DNA of 64,000 bases from CAVOAK01 sp965217615 (GTDB taxonomy: Bacteria > Pseudomonadota > Alphaproteobacteria > UBA8366 > CAVOAK01): the NCBI GenBank assembly GCA_965217615.1, contig CBDCIT010000026.1:50194-114193 (forward strand). The letters are read 5' to 3'. Positions 1-7,461 of this stretch are shown here, piece after piece; the first letter of the stretch is position 1; the number at the start of each line of letters is the position of its first letter. The translations under genes were made by a program, and so were the position numbers. The notes under the pieces are model-generated. The model had not been told where the DNA came from, did no database searches, and worked only from the letters and a program-made list of their open reading frames with translations.

Positions 1-696
1 ATGGCGGTGGATCGGTTCGGCGGTCGCCTGGAAATCACCACCTCGCTTGCTGGCCGGACCCGTAGCCCGGCATCGCTTCCGTGTGCCGTCAGGATCGGTG
101 GATTTGGTGGTGTGTCCGGTCTTTCCCGGTGGATTTCCGAAAATCAGATCGACTTTGTCATCGACGCAACACACCCGTTCTCCGCGGTCATGTCCGAAAA
201 CGTGCGTTTGGCGTGCGAGACGGCTGGAACAATGCGGTTGGTTCTCGGCCGAGCGCAGTGGACGCCTCGCAACGGCGATCGTTGGCATCCAGTGTCCGAC
301 GCAGATGCGGCAGCACGACTCATTCCGAAGTTGGGACAGCGGCCTTTTCTCACGGTGGGCGAGCGTGAGATATCAAGCTTCGCCGGTTTGGGCTCCATGC
401 GTGTATTGGTGCGGCTGATTGATGTACCGGCCAACCCACTACCGTTGCAAAACTGTAAAATTATCCGCGGTCGCGGTCCGTTTACACTCGAAGCCGAGCG
501 GCGCCTTCTTGCACAGCATGAGATCGACGTAATTGTCGCCAAAAACAGTGGCGGCTCGGCGACCTATGCCAAAATTGCCGCCGCGCGTGGCGCGCAAATT
601 CCGGTTATAATGGTCGAGCGTCCGCCGCCGATTGCGGGCGCACGGGTTGAAAACCCCGAGCATGCCGTGTCATGGATCGAAGAGCGTCTGAGATAA
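1..696 (+). CDS. cobK: Precorrin-6A reductase, 5' partial
   Basis: CobK/CbiJ reduces the precorrin-6A macrocycle with NADPH in aerobic cobalamin synthesis. The family-typical stretch DATHPFSAVMSENV is followed by the GRGPFTLEAERRLL region and the conserved AKNSGG, which fit the Rossmann-like CobK fold. About 20 residues with the N-terminal nucleotide-binding glycine motif are missing, so the real start lies before the window and the ATG at base 1 is probably internal. It runs on the plus strand, opposite to the main cob operon that begins 6 kb away, and its 3' end overlaps the next reading frame by 25 bases. Family assignment is firm. Confidence 0.9.
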   Translation: MAVDRFGGRLEITTSLAGRTRSPASLPCAVRIGGFGGVSGLSRWISENQIDFVIDATHPFSAVMSENVRLACETAGTMRLVLGRAQWTPRNGDRWHPVSDADAAARLIPKLGQRPFLTVGEREISSFAGLGSMRVLVRLIDVPANPLPLQNCKIIRGRGPFTLEAERRLLAQHEIDVIVAKNSGGSATYAKIAAARGAQIPVIMVERPPPIAGARVENPEHAVSWIEERLR

Positions 697-910
697 CGGC
701 CGTCATTTCGCCTAGGGCATCGTGTCTTTTGGCGGTTCTTGGGCTGGCCATCACTGTCTTCATACCGTTCGCCGCGGTATCGCAAACCACGCTTAATGCC
801 GGTGATCCTGTCACGAACGCCGTTCGTGATGGTGACGTCCAGGCCGTCAGGAATTTGGTGGTCCGCAACGCAAAGTTAAATGTCGCGGACGTTGACGGTC
901 GTACACCACT
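672..910 (+). pseudogene. Secreted ankyrin-repeat protein, 5' part (split by IS21)
   Basis: The N-terminus reads as a signal peptide (SCLLAVLGLAITVFIPFAAVSQ) followed by one ankyrin-like unit ending DGRTPL. Reading stops being meaningful at base 911, where the terminal TG of an IS21-family element begins. Joining base 910 to base 6328 restores a continuous ankyrin frame (GRTPLMLATISGHLGIVEVL), so this is the front of a gene that ends at 6691. The start overlaps the end of cobK and suggests coupled translation. Such proteins are usually periplasmic protein-binding modules; the partner is unknown. Confidence 0.8.
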
Positions 911-929
911 TGTCAATCGGCGTGCAATA

Positions 930-2402
930 GGCGGGTTCAACCGGTCGTCGCAACCCGTTCAGTTTGACTGGCCTGCAAGCACTGGTCCAGAGCTTCGGCA
1001 GGAGTTCTCCATCCGAGGGTCTTGCGGGGCCGTGTATTGAGCGCGTCAGCAACAACTGCGAGTACGTCCGGACTGTGTGCGCTCAGATCGGTTCCTTTCG
1101 GGAAGTACTGTCGAAGCAGTCCATTGGTGTTCTCGTTCGTTCCGCGTTGCCAAGGGCTGTGCGGTTCGCAGAAGTAGACGGGAAGGCCGGTTGCGATCCG
1201 CAGATCCGCATGCCTGGCCATCTCTGCTCCCTGGTCCCAGGTCAGCGAGCGGCGAAGCTGCGCTGGCAATGTCGTGATCGTCCGGGCGATGGCATCGCGA
1301 ACCGCTTCAGCCCCATGACCGGCAAGCGCAGGCCCCGTTCTTCACGCGCGGGACGGTGCCGTGGCCTTCCATTCGGGGAAGATGCAGCAGCATTGTGAAC
1401 CGCGTGGTGCGTTCCACCAGAGTGCCGATCGCCGATCTGCCCAAGCCGATGATCAGGTCACCTTCCCAGTGTCCGGGTACGGCCCGATCAGCTGCTTCCG
1501 CCGATCGTTCACTGATCATGATCTCAGGCGTGACGAAGGATTTTCCCCGCCGGCGGCTACGTGCCCGAGGTACGCGCAGTGCCCTTCCCGTGCGAAGGCA
1601 GGCGGTCAGCTCACGACGGAGTGCGCCGCGGCCCTGTACGTAGAGCGCCTGATAGATCGCCTCATGACTGATCCGCATCGCTTGATCCTCGGGCCCGTCC
1701 CCAGGATAGTCGATCCGAAGACGGTGCGCGATCTGCTCAGGACTCCAGGCCCTGGCCCATCGCCTGTGCTGCCGCGGCCCATGCCGACGACCGTTCCAGA
1801 CGACGCGTGGCCCCTCGATCACCGTTCCATCCGGTGCCGAGATCCGACCCGCAAGCCGATCCTGCACATAGCGCCGCAGCGCCTCATTCGTTGCCAGCTT
1901 GGCTGGCTTCGGCCTTTTGGCGGACCGATCAGTATGCCACTGCGCCGTCGTTGCTCGGTAGTCCAGGCCACCGCTTCGGGTCGCCGCGTTGCGCCGCACC
2001 TCGCGGGAGATCGTCGACGGTGCTCGCTCCAGCCGGCAAGCAATATGACGTATGCCTCTTCCCTGGGCGCGCAGAAGAGCAATCTCCTCACGTTCCTCGA
2101 AAGACAGGTAACGTCCTGACAGCGGCTTGGCCGGTTGCGATAAATGTGATGGTGGCATGCCGCCCGACCTCCGGAACCACCTCGAGCCTACCGGAGGGGA
2201 TACACCGGCATCTCGGGCCGCGTCCTCGCTCGAACGCCCCGTCGCAATCGCTGCCCAGAACCGAACAAGCTCCTCACGCCGTGCCGAGTCCGGTCGACCT
2301 GGCGAATGCAACTTGCTCCGTCCAGACCGATCCGACCGCCGTCTGCGTACCGTCATAGCAACCTCCTATGCCAGAGTGTTGCGACGACCGATTGAACTCG
2401 CC
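930..2402 (-). mobile_element. IS30-family element inside the IS21 left terminus
   Basis: Twenty-five-base inverted ends at 930-954 and 2378-2402 differ at two positions. The trinucleotide ATA flanks both sides (927-929 and 2403-2405), in line with the 2-3 bp duplications of IS30. It lies 19 bases inside the outer end of the IS21 element and therefore splits that element's terminal recombinase-binding repeats. Length is 1473 bp. Confidence 0.87.
937..2356 (-). pseudogene. IS30-family transposase, frameshifted
   Basis: The first part (1307-2356) has the IS30 helix-turn-helix (YLSFEEREEIALLRAQG, then SRWFRR/STISREVRRN regions) and the first catalytic Asp in GHWEGDLIIG. The second part (937-1300) holds the rest of the DDE core: Asp in TWDQGAEM and Glu in GTNENTNGLLRQYFPKG. 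The parts are in different frames. A run of four C on the plus strand at 1333-1336 would restore one continuous protein if it were three. The element is therefore probably unable to move by itself unless frameshifting occurs or the extra base is a sequencing error. Confidence 0.85.
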
Positions 2403-2439
2403 ATATTGACCCCCTATCGGCGTGCAATATTGATGGAGT

Positions 2440-2512
2440 GGACGCCTCCTCCCGACGGCATCGCAATGTGCCAAGGTGGTGGTGTGACTAACCCCCGGAG
2501 GAGGAGGCGTCC
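2440..2512 (+). promoter_or_regulatory. Hairpin hiding the IS110 transposase ribosome site
   Basis: GGACGCCTCCTCC at 2440-2452 pairs perfectly with GGAGGAGGCGTCC at 2500-2512, directly before the ATG at 2513. The 3' arm contains the only plausible Shine-Dalgarno sequence. A transcript entering from outside would fold and mask it. Limiting translation of read-through messenger in this way is known for other IS families; its action here is inference. Confidence 0.6.
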
Positions 2513-3541
2513 ATGGAACAGGTTAATATCATCGGGATCGATCTGGCGAAGCGCAGTTTTCAGCTTCACGGTGCTCGGGCGGACGGTTCGGTCGCGTTCC
2601 GCAGGAAGGTTAGTCGGGAGAAGTTTCTGCACTTTCTCGCCGCACTACCGCGCTGCGTTGTGGCGATGGAGGCCTGTGCGAGTGCTCACCATTGGGGCCG
2701 AGAGATTATGCAGCTCGGCCACGATGTGAGGCTGGTCCCGCCGATCTACGTGAAGCCTTTCGTGAAGTGGCAGAAGAACGACGCGGCGGACGCGGAGGCG
2801 ATCTGCGAGGCGGCGCAGCGCCCGACCATGCGCTTTGTGGCGGTGAAGGGGGAAGAGCAACAGGCAAGGGCGATGCTGTTCCACGCGCGCGATCTTCTGG
2901 TGCGCCAGCGCACGCAGACGATCAACGCGCTACGTGGCCACCTGGCAGAGTTCGGCGTCGTTGCCCCGCAGGGTGTGGCTCATGTCGGTCGGCTGGCATT
3001 GGCGCTTGAGGATCCGGGTTCGGGACTACCAGAGCCGGTCCGTGAGCTGGGCGGCGTTCTGCTTGGTCAGATCGCCCACCTCGACGCGAAGATCGGCGGA
3101 CTGGAGAAGGAGCTCCGCGCTTGTGCGCGTCAGGACGAGCAGGCGGCACGGCTCATGACGATCCCGGGGATCGGGCCGATTGGCGCGATGGCGCTCCAGG
3201 CCTTCGCGCCGCCGATGGAGAGTTTTCAGCGCGGCCGCGACTTCTCTGCCTGGCTGGGCCTCGCGCCGCGACAGCACACGACCGGCGGCAAGCCAAGGCT
3301 GGGCAGGATATCGAAGATGGGCCAACGCGATCTGAGGCGCCTCTTGATCATCGGCGCCATGGCTGTCGTCAGCTCGGCGGTTCGTCGCGGCGAAACGAAC
3401 GGCCCCTGGCTGGCCAGGATGCTGGCGCGCAAGCCGCGAATGCTTGTCGCGGTGGCGCTGGCCAACAAGATGGCGCGCATCGTCTGGGCGCTCATGACAT
3501 ACAAGGAGACCTACCGAGGTTTCGCGCCGGCTGCTGCCTGA
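2513..3541 (+). CDS. IS110-family transposase (recombinase)
   Basis: 342 residues, the normal family length. The N-terminal DEDD RuvC-like domain begins IIGIDLAKRSFQLHG, with further acidic residues in VAMEAC and in KNDAADAEAIC. The C-terminal transposase_20 domain has LMTIPGIGPIGAMAL and the serine-bearing region up to AWLGLAPRQHTTGGKPRLG. The protein acts with a structured RNA made from the non-coding end of the same element. It lies on the strand opposite to the host IS21 genes. The reading frame is intact, so this element may be active. Confidence 0.9.
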   Translation: MEQVNIIGIDLAKRSFQLHGARADGSVAFRRKVSREKFLHFLAALPRCVVAMEACASAHHWGREIMQLGHDVRLVPPIYVKPFVKWQKNDAADAEAICEAAQRPTMRFVAVKGEEQQARAMLFHARDLLVRQRTQTINALRGHLAEFGVVAPQGVAHVGRLALALEDPGSGLPEPVRELGGVLLGQIAHLDAKIGGLEKELRACARQDEQAARLMTIPGIGPIGAMALQAFAPPMESFQRGRDFSAWLGLAPRQHTTGGKPRLGRISKMGQRDLRRLLIIGAMAVVSSAVRRGETNGPWLARMLARKPRMLVAVALANKMARIVWALMTYKETYRGFAPAAA

Positions 3542-3815
3542 CACGGCGGCAACCTCGCGGAATGACGTCGGGGGTGTGAGCAGGTCGGAGGACGGGTAAG
3601 GGCAAACGGTCAATCGAGACGGGATCGGGAAAACCAGCGGTGGGTCAAGGGGGCTTTCAAGCCCGCAATATTGATCTTGGGCCCGGTCTGCACATCTCCA
3701 TACCGGCCTGCGGCGTCAAACCAGCCGCATCATGAGGCCGGACAGATGACCGCACCTGACCACATGCCCCGAGACGTTCAAAGAAATGCTTGCATCAACG
3801 GAGGCGTCCACAGAT
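3542..3815 (+). other. IS110 3' non-coding end, candidate guide-RNA region
   Basis: About 270 bases with no credible gene, ending in the inverted subterminal repeat at 3801-3811. In IS1111-type elements the bridge RNA that pairs with donor and target DNA is encoded in the non-coding end downstream of the recombinase. Position and length fit, but I did not fold the RNA or identify the guide loops. The last bases also serve as the tail of the istB reading frame on the other strand. Confidence 0.35.
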
Positions 3816-4703
3816 GACCCCCTGAGTGGCACGGCGGAGGTTGTCCCGGTAGTCAATAGGGGGGACCCGAGCGGCTTCGTGTAGCGCCTTGCGGTGCGCG
3901 GAGCGAAGCCGCGTGGGCTTGACGTATACGTCAAGCCTGTTGACCCACCGGGGCAAGCGGGCCGCAGGCACGGCCGGCGTCCGGTCAGGAGCGGTTCTTG
4001 AAGCGCCAGCTCTCGTTTCGATGATCTCGCAATGGTGGGTCAGGCGGTCGAGCAGCGCGGTGGTCATCTTGGGGTCGCCGAAGACGGAGGGCCATTCGCC
4101 GAAAGCGAGGTTGGTGGTGACGATGATCGAGGTGCGCTCGTAGAGCCGGCTCATCAGGTGGAACAGCAGCTGGCCGCCGGCCTGGGCGAAGGGCAGGTAG
4201 CCGAGTTCGTCGAGGATGACGAAGTCGCGTCGGACGAGTTGGTCCGCGGTACGGCCTTGGCGTCCGGAGCGGAGTTCGGCCTCGAGGTGGTTGACCAGGT
4301 CGACGACGTTGTAGCAGCGGCCACGGGCGCCCTTTCTGATACAGGCGCGGGCGATGGCGACGGCGAGATGGGTCTTGCCGGTGCCGGTGCCGACCAGCAC
4401 GATGTTGCGCTTGCTCTCCAGGAAGTCGCCGCCGGCGAGTTCCTGGATCAGGGGCTCATTGCCCGGGGAAGCGGCGAAGTCGAAGTCGGCCAGCTCCTTG
4501 GCCGTCGGCAGCTTGGCGGACGTCATCTGGTACTTGATGGAGCGCGCCTGCTTGTCGGCGACCTCGGTCTGCAGCAGCGTACCGATGATCTGCTGCACCG
4601 GATGACGGCGCTTGAGCCCGTCGGCGAGGATGTCGTCGTAGGCGGCGCGCATGCCTGCAAGCTTCAGCGCCGTCATCATCGCCAGCACATCATGACGCTC
4701 CAT
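3795..4703 (-). CDS. istB: IstB ATPase helper of IS21, copy 1 (Walker A shortened)
   Basis: IstB is the AAA+ ATPase that helps IstA in IS21 transposition. The DnaC-like core is clear: Walker B VILDELGYLPF, then SIIVTTNLAFGEW (sensor 1). The Walker A loop reads VGTGTGKTH, one glycine shorter than the VGGTGTGKTH of the second copy, owing to a 3-base in-frame deletion near 4383. This leaves GxxxGKT instead of GxxxxGKT and may abolish ATP binding. The C-terminus after HHCEIIET is in a different frame from the usual family ending, and the stop codon lies in IS110 sequence. It starts inside istA, with a 14-base overlap. Confidence 0.85.
   Translation of the reverse strand: MERHDVLAMMTALKLAGMRAAYDDILADGLKRRHPVQQIIGTLLQTEVADKQARSIKYQMTSAKLPTAKELADFDFAASPGNEPLIQELAGGDFLESKRNIVLVGTGTGKTHLAVAIARACIRKGARGRCYNVVDLVNHLEAELRSGRQGRTADQLVRRDFVILDELGYLPFAQAGGQLLFHLMSRLYERTSIIVTTNLAFGEWPSVFGDPKMTTALLDRLTHHCEIIETRAGASRTAPDRTPAVPAARLPRWVNRLDVYVKPTRLRSAHRKALHEAARVPPIDYRDNLRRATQGVICGRLR
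3916..3937. repeat. Perfect 22-bp palindrome in istB tail (copy 1)
   Basis: The sequence centred on GACGTATACGTC, with GGCTT and AAGCC arms, equals its own reverse complement over 22 bases. It lies about 65 bases past the point where the usual IstB ending (SWRFKNRS then stop) appears in another frame. It recurs exactly in the second copy at 61135-61156. It could be a transcription terminator stem for the IS operon or a protein-binding site; there is no T-run. Confidence 0.7.
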
Positions 4704-6213
4704 GACCGGCCTCCCTCAGGCGGTCGTAGCGGCGGCAGTCGGCCACCGGCTGGTGGCGAAGCTGCAGGCCCTCGGGCGTTGGGATGGCCGGCGGCGGCTG
4801 CTGCTGGCACTGCCGGGCGAGGATGTTGAGCACAACATCAGCGCTGCAGGCGCCGCAGGCGAGCGCTTCGGCGCAGGCCGCCTCGACCGCCTCCAGCCCG
4901 TCCTCCAGCACCGCCGCGAGGATCCTCACGAACTGCCTGTCACCGTCGTTGCAACCCGTCAGCCGCGCCCGTATGCGGCCCAGCGCGCCGGGCAGTTGCC
5001 AACCCTTGAAAGGCGCGCCATTCCTCAGCGCACCGGGCTTCCGTGTCAGGATCGGCACGTAGTGCCATGGATTGCAGGCGATCTCACCGCGTCCAAAGCT
5101 CCGGGGGTGTTCGGCAACAGTCTCGCCATCCTGGCGGATGACAATACGATCGGCATAGGCCCGCACGTCGACCGTCCGCCCGACGGCGCGGGCCGCCACG
5201 CTGTAGTGGTTGTTGTCGAAGCGCACCAGACAGGTCTTGGAGACCGATACCTCGGTGGCGTGGAAGCCGTCGAAGGGGCCGCGATAGGCCATCAGGAAGG
5301 GCCGCTCCTCCTCGAACACCTGCCACACCGTCTTGCCCTCGATCGTCGGATGCGGCCGCTTCTTGGCGTCCTCGATACACCGATCCATCAGCCACGCGTT
5401 GATCTCGGCGTAGGAGCCGCCCCGCGGGATGGGCACGAACAGGCGGCCGCGGACGTCACCCACCTGCCTCTCGACCTGGCCCTTCTCCCAGCCCGCACCC
5501 GGAGTGCACGCCACCGGCTCCACCAGATGGTGGGAGCACAGCTCCAGAAAGCGCCGGTTGTAGGCGCGCTCCTTGCCCACGAAGACCATGCTCACCGCCG
5601 TCTTCATGTTGTCGTAGATGCCCCGCCGGCAGACCCCGCCGAAGAAGTGGAAGGCCCGATCATGCGCCTCGAACACCATCTCCTGGCTCTCGCGCGGGAA
5701 GATCTGAACCAGCTGCATACGGCTGTAGCAGAGCCGCATGTGCGCCGCCTTCACCTTGGTCGTCACACCCGACAGGCGCGCGTATTCGTGGCTCCAGTCG
5801 AACTGGTAGGCCTCGCCGGGATCGAAGCTCAGCGGCACAAAACCCTGCGACGGCGACAACAGCCGCCACCGCCGACGCCAGATCCTGGCGTAGCGGCGCA
5901 CCGCGTCGTAGCCGCCGCCATAGCCCAGAGCCGCAAGGTCTTCATGAATCCGCAGCAGAGAAAAGCGGTCCCGGCGCGGCTTCTTCTCGTTGGCCTCAAG
6001 CCGGCGCTCCAACTCCTCCACCCACGGCCCAAGCTTCGGCAGCGGCTGGATCTTGCGCGCGTAGCTGTAGGAGGTCTCATCGCCCCGTACCACCTTGCGC
6101 ACCGTGTTCTTCGAAACCCTCAAATCCCGGGCGATCTTCTTGATCGGAACGCCCTTCACCAGATGATCCCGACGGATCCGCGCAATCGTCTCCACAACCA
6201 GCATCTCCCCCAC
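4690..6213 (-). CDS. istA: IstA transposase of IS21, copy 1
   Basis: 507 residues. An N-terminal helix-turn-helix (VPIKKIARDLRVSKNTVRKVV) is followed by an rve/DDE core with Asp in AYQFDWSHEYARL, Asp in GIYDNMKTAV and Glu in GWEKGQVERQVGDVR, then the C-terminal domain. It joins DNA ends with the help of IstB. It is the first gene of the pair and overlaps istB. Compared with the copy at 58862-60379 it has two extra residues near position 124. The frame is intact. Confidence 0.92.
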   Translation of the reverse strand: MGEMLVVETIARIRRDHLVKGVPIKKIARDLRVSKNTVRKVVRGDETSYSYARKIQPLPKLGPWVEELERRLEANEKKPRRDRFSLLRIHEDLAALGYGGGYDAVRRYARIWRRRWRLLSPSQGFVPLSFDPGEAYQFDWSHEYARLSGVTTKVKAAHMRLCYSRMQLVQIFPRESQEMVFEAHDRAFHFFGGVCRRGIYDNMKTAVSMVFVGKERAYNRRFLELCSHHLVEPVACTPGAGWEKGQVERQVGDVRGRLFVPIPRGGSYAEINAWLMDRCIEDAKKRPHPTIEGKTVWQVFEEERPFLMAYRGPFDGFHATEVSVSKTCLVRFDNNHYSVAARAVGRTVDVRAYADRIVIRQDGETVAEHPRSFGRGEIACNPWHYVPILTRKPGALRNGAPFKGWQLPGALGRIRARLTGCNDGDRQFVRILAAVLEDGLEAVEAACAEALACGACSADVVLNILARQCQQQPPPAIPTPEGLQLRHQPVADCRRYDRLREAGHGAS

Positions 6214-6248
6214 CTCGTCTGTCCAAACAACAAGGTGTGTTCAAGAGC

Positions 6249-6320
6249 ACAAAACCAGGGGGGTCAATTTTGGACGCCGATTACCCCACCAAGGGGGTCA
6301 ATATTCCACGCCGATCAACA
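6249..6320. repeat. IS21 copy 1 terminal repeats, right end
   Basis: Two repeat units of the form GGGGTCAAT-TTT/ATT-(G/C)CACGCCGAT stand one after the other before the terminal CA. The same pair occurs at each end of both IS21 copies in inverted orientation. Multiple terminal repeats are typical IstA binding sites in this family. Confidence 0.75.
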
Positions 6321-6327
6321 CACCACT

Positions 6328-6691
6328 GATGCTGGCAACAATTTCTGGCCATCTGGGCATCGTCGAAGTACTGCTCGAGGCCGGGGCGCGAAGCGAACTT
6401 AGGGACAATCTCGGAAACACCGGATTGCATTGAGCCGCGGTAGACGGAGACTTGGAGATTGCGAGCTTGTTCGTCGCAGCTGCCGAACCGGTCAACGGAC
6501 AGAACAAGCAGGGATTGACGGCGATGATGTTGGCGGCGAAAGGAGGGCACGTCGGAGTCGTCGAACTTTTGCTGGAACATGGCGGCGATGCCCGCCTGAC
6601 GGACTATACGGGCCGAGATGCGATTGGCTGGGCGCGGGACGCCCGGCGGCCCACGCTAATCAAACTCCTGGAGCAAGCATTGGGCGGCTAA
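6328..6691 (+). pseudogene. Secreted ankyrin-repeat protein, 3' part with internal stop
   Basis: Continues the gene begun at 672. At least three ankyrin units are readable: TPLMLATISGHLGIVEVLLEAGA, an AAVDGDLEIASLFVAAAEPVN unit, and AKGGHVGVVELLLEHGGDAR, ending in LIKLLEQALGG. A TGA at 6431-6433 stands where the motif LHxAA normally has Trp (TGG), so the gene has also taken a nonsense change, perhaps after the IS21 insertion freed it from selection. Its stop codon overlaps the stop of convergent cobM by two bases. Confidence 0.82.
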
Positions 6692-7461
6692 GGGAGCGGC
6701 GCATCTTTGCGCGGCCGTAACACGTGGTGGTGATCGGCTGCATAGAGACGGCTGTCTCTAAAGTTGCTTGCATCCAGTGCCTGACCCACGAGAATAAGCG
6801 CGGTGCGGGTGATTCCACGCTGCTTCACCTTATCTCGGATATCGCGCAACTTACCCCAAATCAGCTGCTCGTCCGGCCAGCTAACACGATAAGCGACAAC
6901 CACGGGGCACTCTGGGCCGTAATGCGACTCCAGTTCACGCACGACCCTTGCCAGATTGTTGACTGAGAGATGGATCGCCAGAGTGGCACCGGTGCTGCCA
7001 AATGCCTTCAATGTTTCGCCATCGGGCATCGCGGTCGCGCGCACTGAGGTGCGTGTCAGGATGATCGTCTGGCTTATTTCGGGAACCGTCAGTTCGCGCT
7101 TTAGAGCCGCCGCTGCCGCTGCGAATGCGGGTACGCCGGGTGTTACATCGTAGGGAATTTCCAGATCGTCGAGTTGCCTCATCTGTTCGGCGATCGCGCC
7201 ATAGAGCGAGGGATCGCCCGAATGCACACGTGCGATGTCCTGGTTCTGCGCATGCGCTTTGGCGATCTCGTCGATGATTTCTCCGAGTGTCATTGGTGCC
7301 GTATCGAGCACGAACGCATCGGCAGGCGCTTGGTCAATGACCGCCCGCGGTACCAGCGATCCGGCATAGAGTACGACCGGCGCGCAGCGAATAAACTCAA
7401 GACCGCGGACAGTGATCAAATCCGGCGCACCGGGTCCCGCACCGATAAAATGGACCGTCAA
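6688..7461 (-). CDS. cobM: Precorrin-4 C11-methyltransferase
   Basis: Transfers a methyl group from S-adenosylmethionine to C11 of precorrin-4. The tetrapyrrole methylase fold is shown by FIGAGPGAPDLITVRG at the N-terminus, YAGSLVP, and VHSGDPSLYGAIAEQ; 257 residues is the family length. The best start is TTG, overlapping the stop of the upstream cbiG/cobJ gene as TTGA, so translation is likely coupled. It is the last gene of the cbiX-to-cobM operon and converges on the broken ankyrin gene. Confidence 0.95.
   Translation of the reverse strand: MTVHFIGAGPGAPDLITVRGLEFIRCAPVVLYAGSLVPRAVIDQAPADAFVLDTAPMTLGEIIDEIAKAHAQNQDIARVHSGDPSLYGAIAEQMRQLDDLEIPYDVTPGVPAFAAAAAALKRELTVPEISQTIILTRTSVRATAMPDGETLKAFGSTGATLAIHLSVNNLARVVRELESHYGPECPVVVAYRVSWPDEQLIWGKLRDIRDKVKQRGITRTALILVGQALDASNFRDSRLYAADHHHVLRPRKDAPLP

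Larger units (their letters stand above)
2434..3815 (+). mobile_element. IS110/IS1111-type element inside the IS21 left end
   Basis: The boundaries come from comparison with the uninterrupted IS21 copy at 61240-61301. Sequence from that copy resumes on each side, with TGA present at both junctions (2431-2433 and 3816-3818), consistent with the short core repeats of this family. There are no terminal inverted repeats. An 11-bp subterminal inverted repeat TGGACGCCTCC occurs at 2439-2449 and, inverted, at 3801-3811, a hallmark of the IS1111 subgroup. The coding sequence is followed by about 270 non-coding bases. Confidence 0.8.
911..6320 (-). mobile_element. IS21-family element, copy 1, with two IS nested in its left end
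   Basis: The element begins TGTCAATCGGCG and ends (reverse complement) TGTTGATCGGCG, with the 7-bp direct repeat CACCACT at 904-910 and 6321-6327, within the 4-8 bp usual for IS21. It carries istA and istB on the minus strand. Removing the IS30 (930-2402) and IS110 (2434-3815) insertions with their duplicated bases leaves about 2.55 kb, matching the second copy at 58755-61301. It disrupts an ankyrin-repeat gene. Confidence 0.88.

Noticed and set aside
4702..6402. 566-residue plus-strand reading frame opposite istA
   Set aside because: Antisense shadow of istA; the high GC third position keeps it open. The same shadow appears opposite copy 2.
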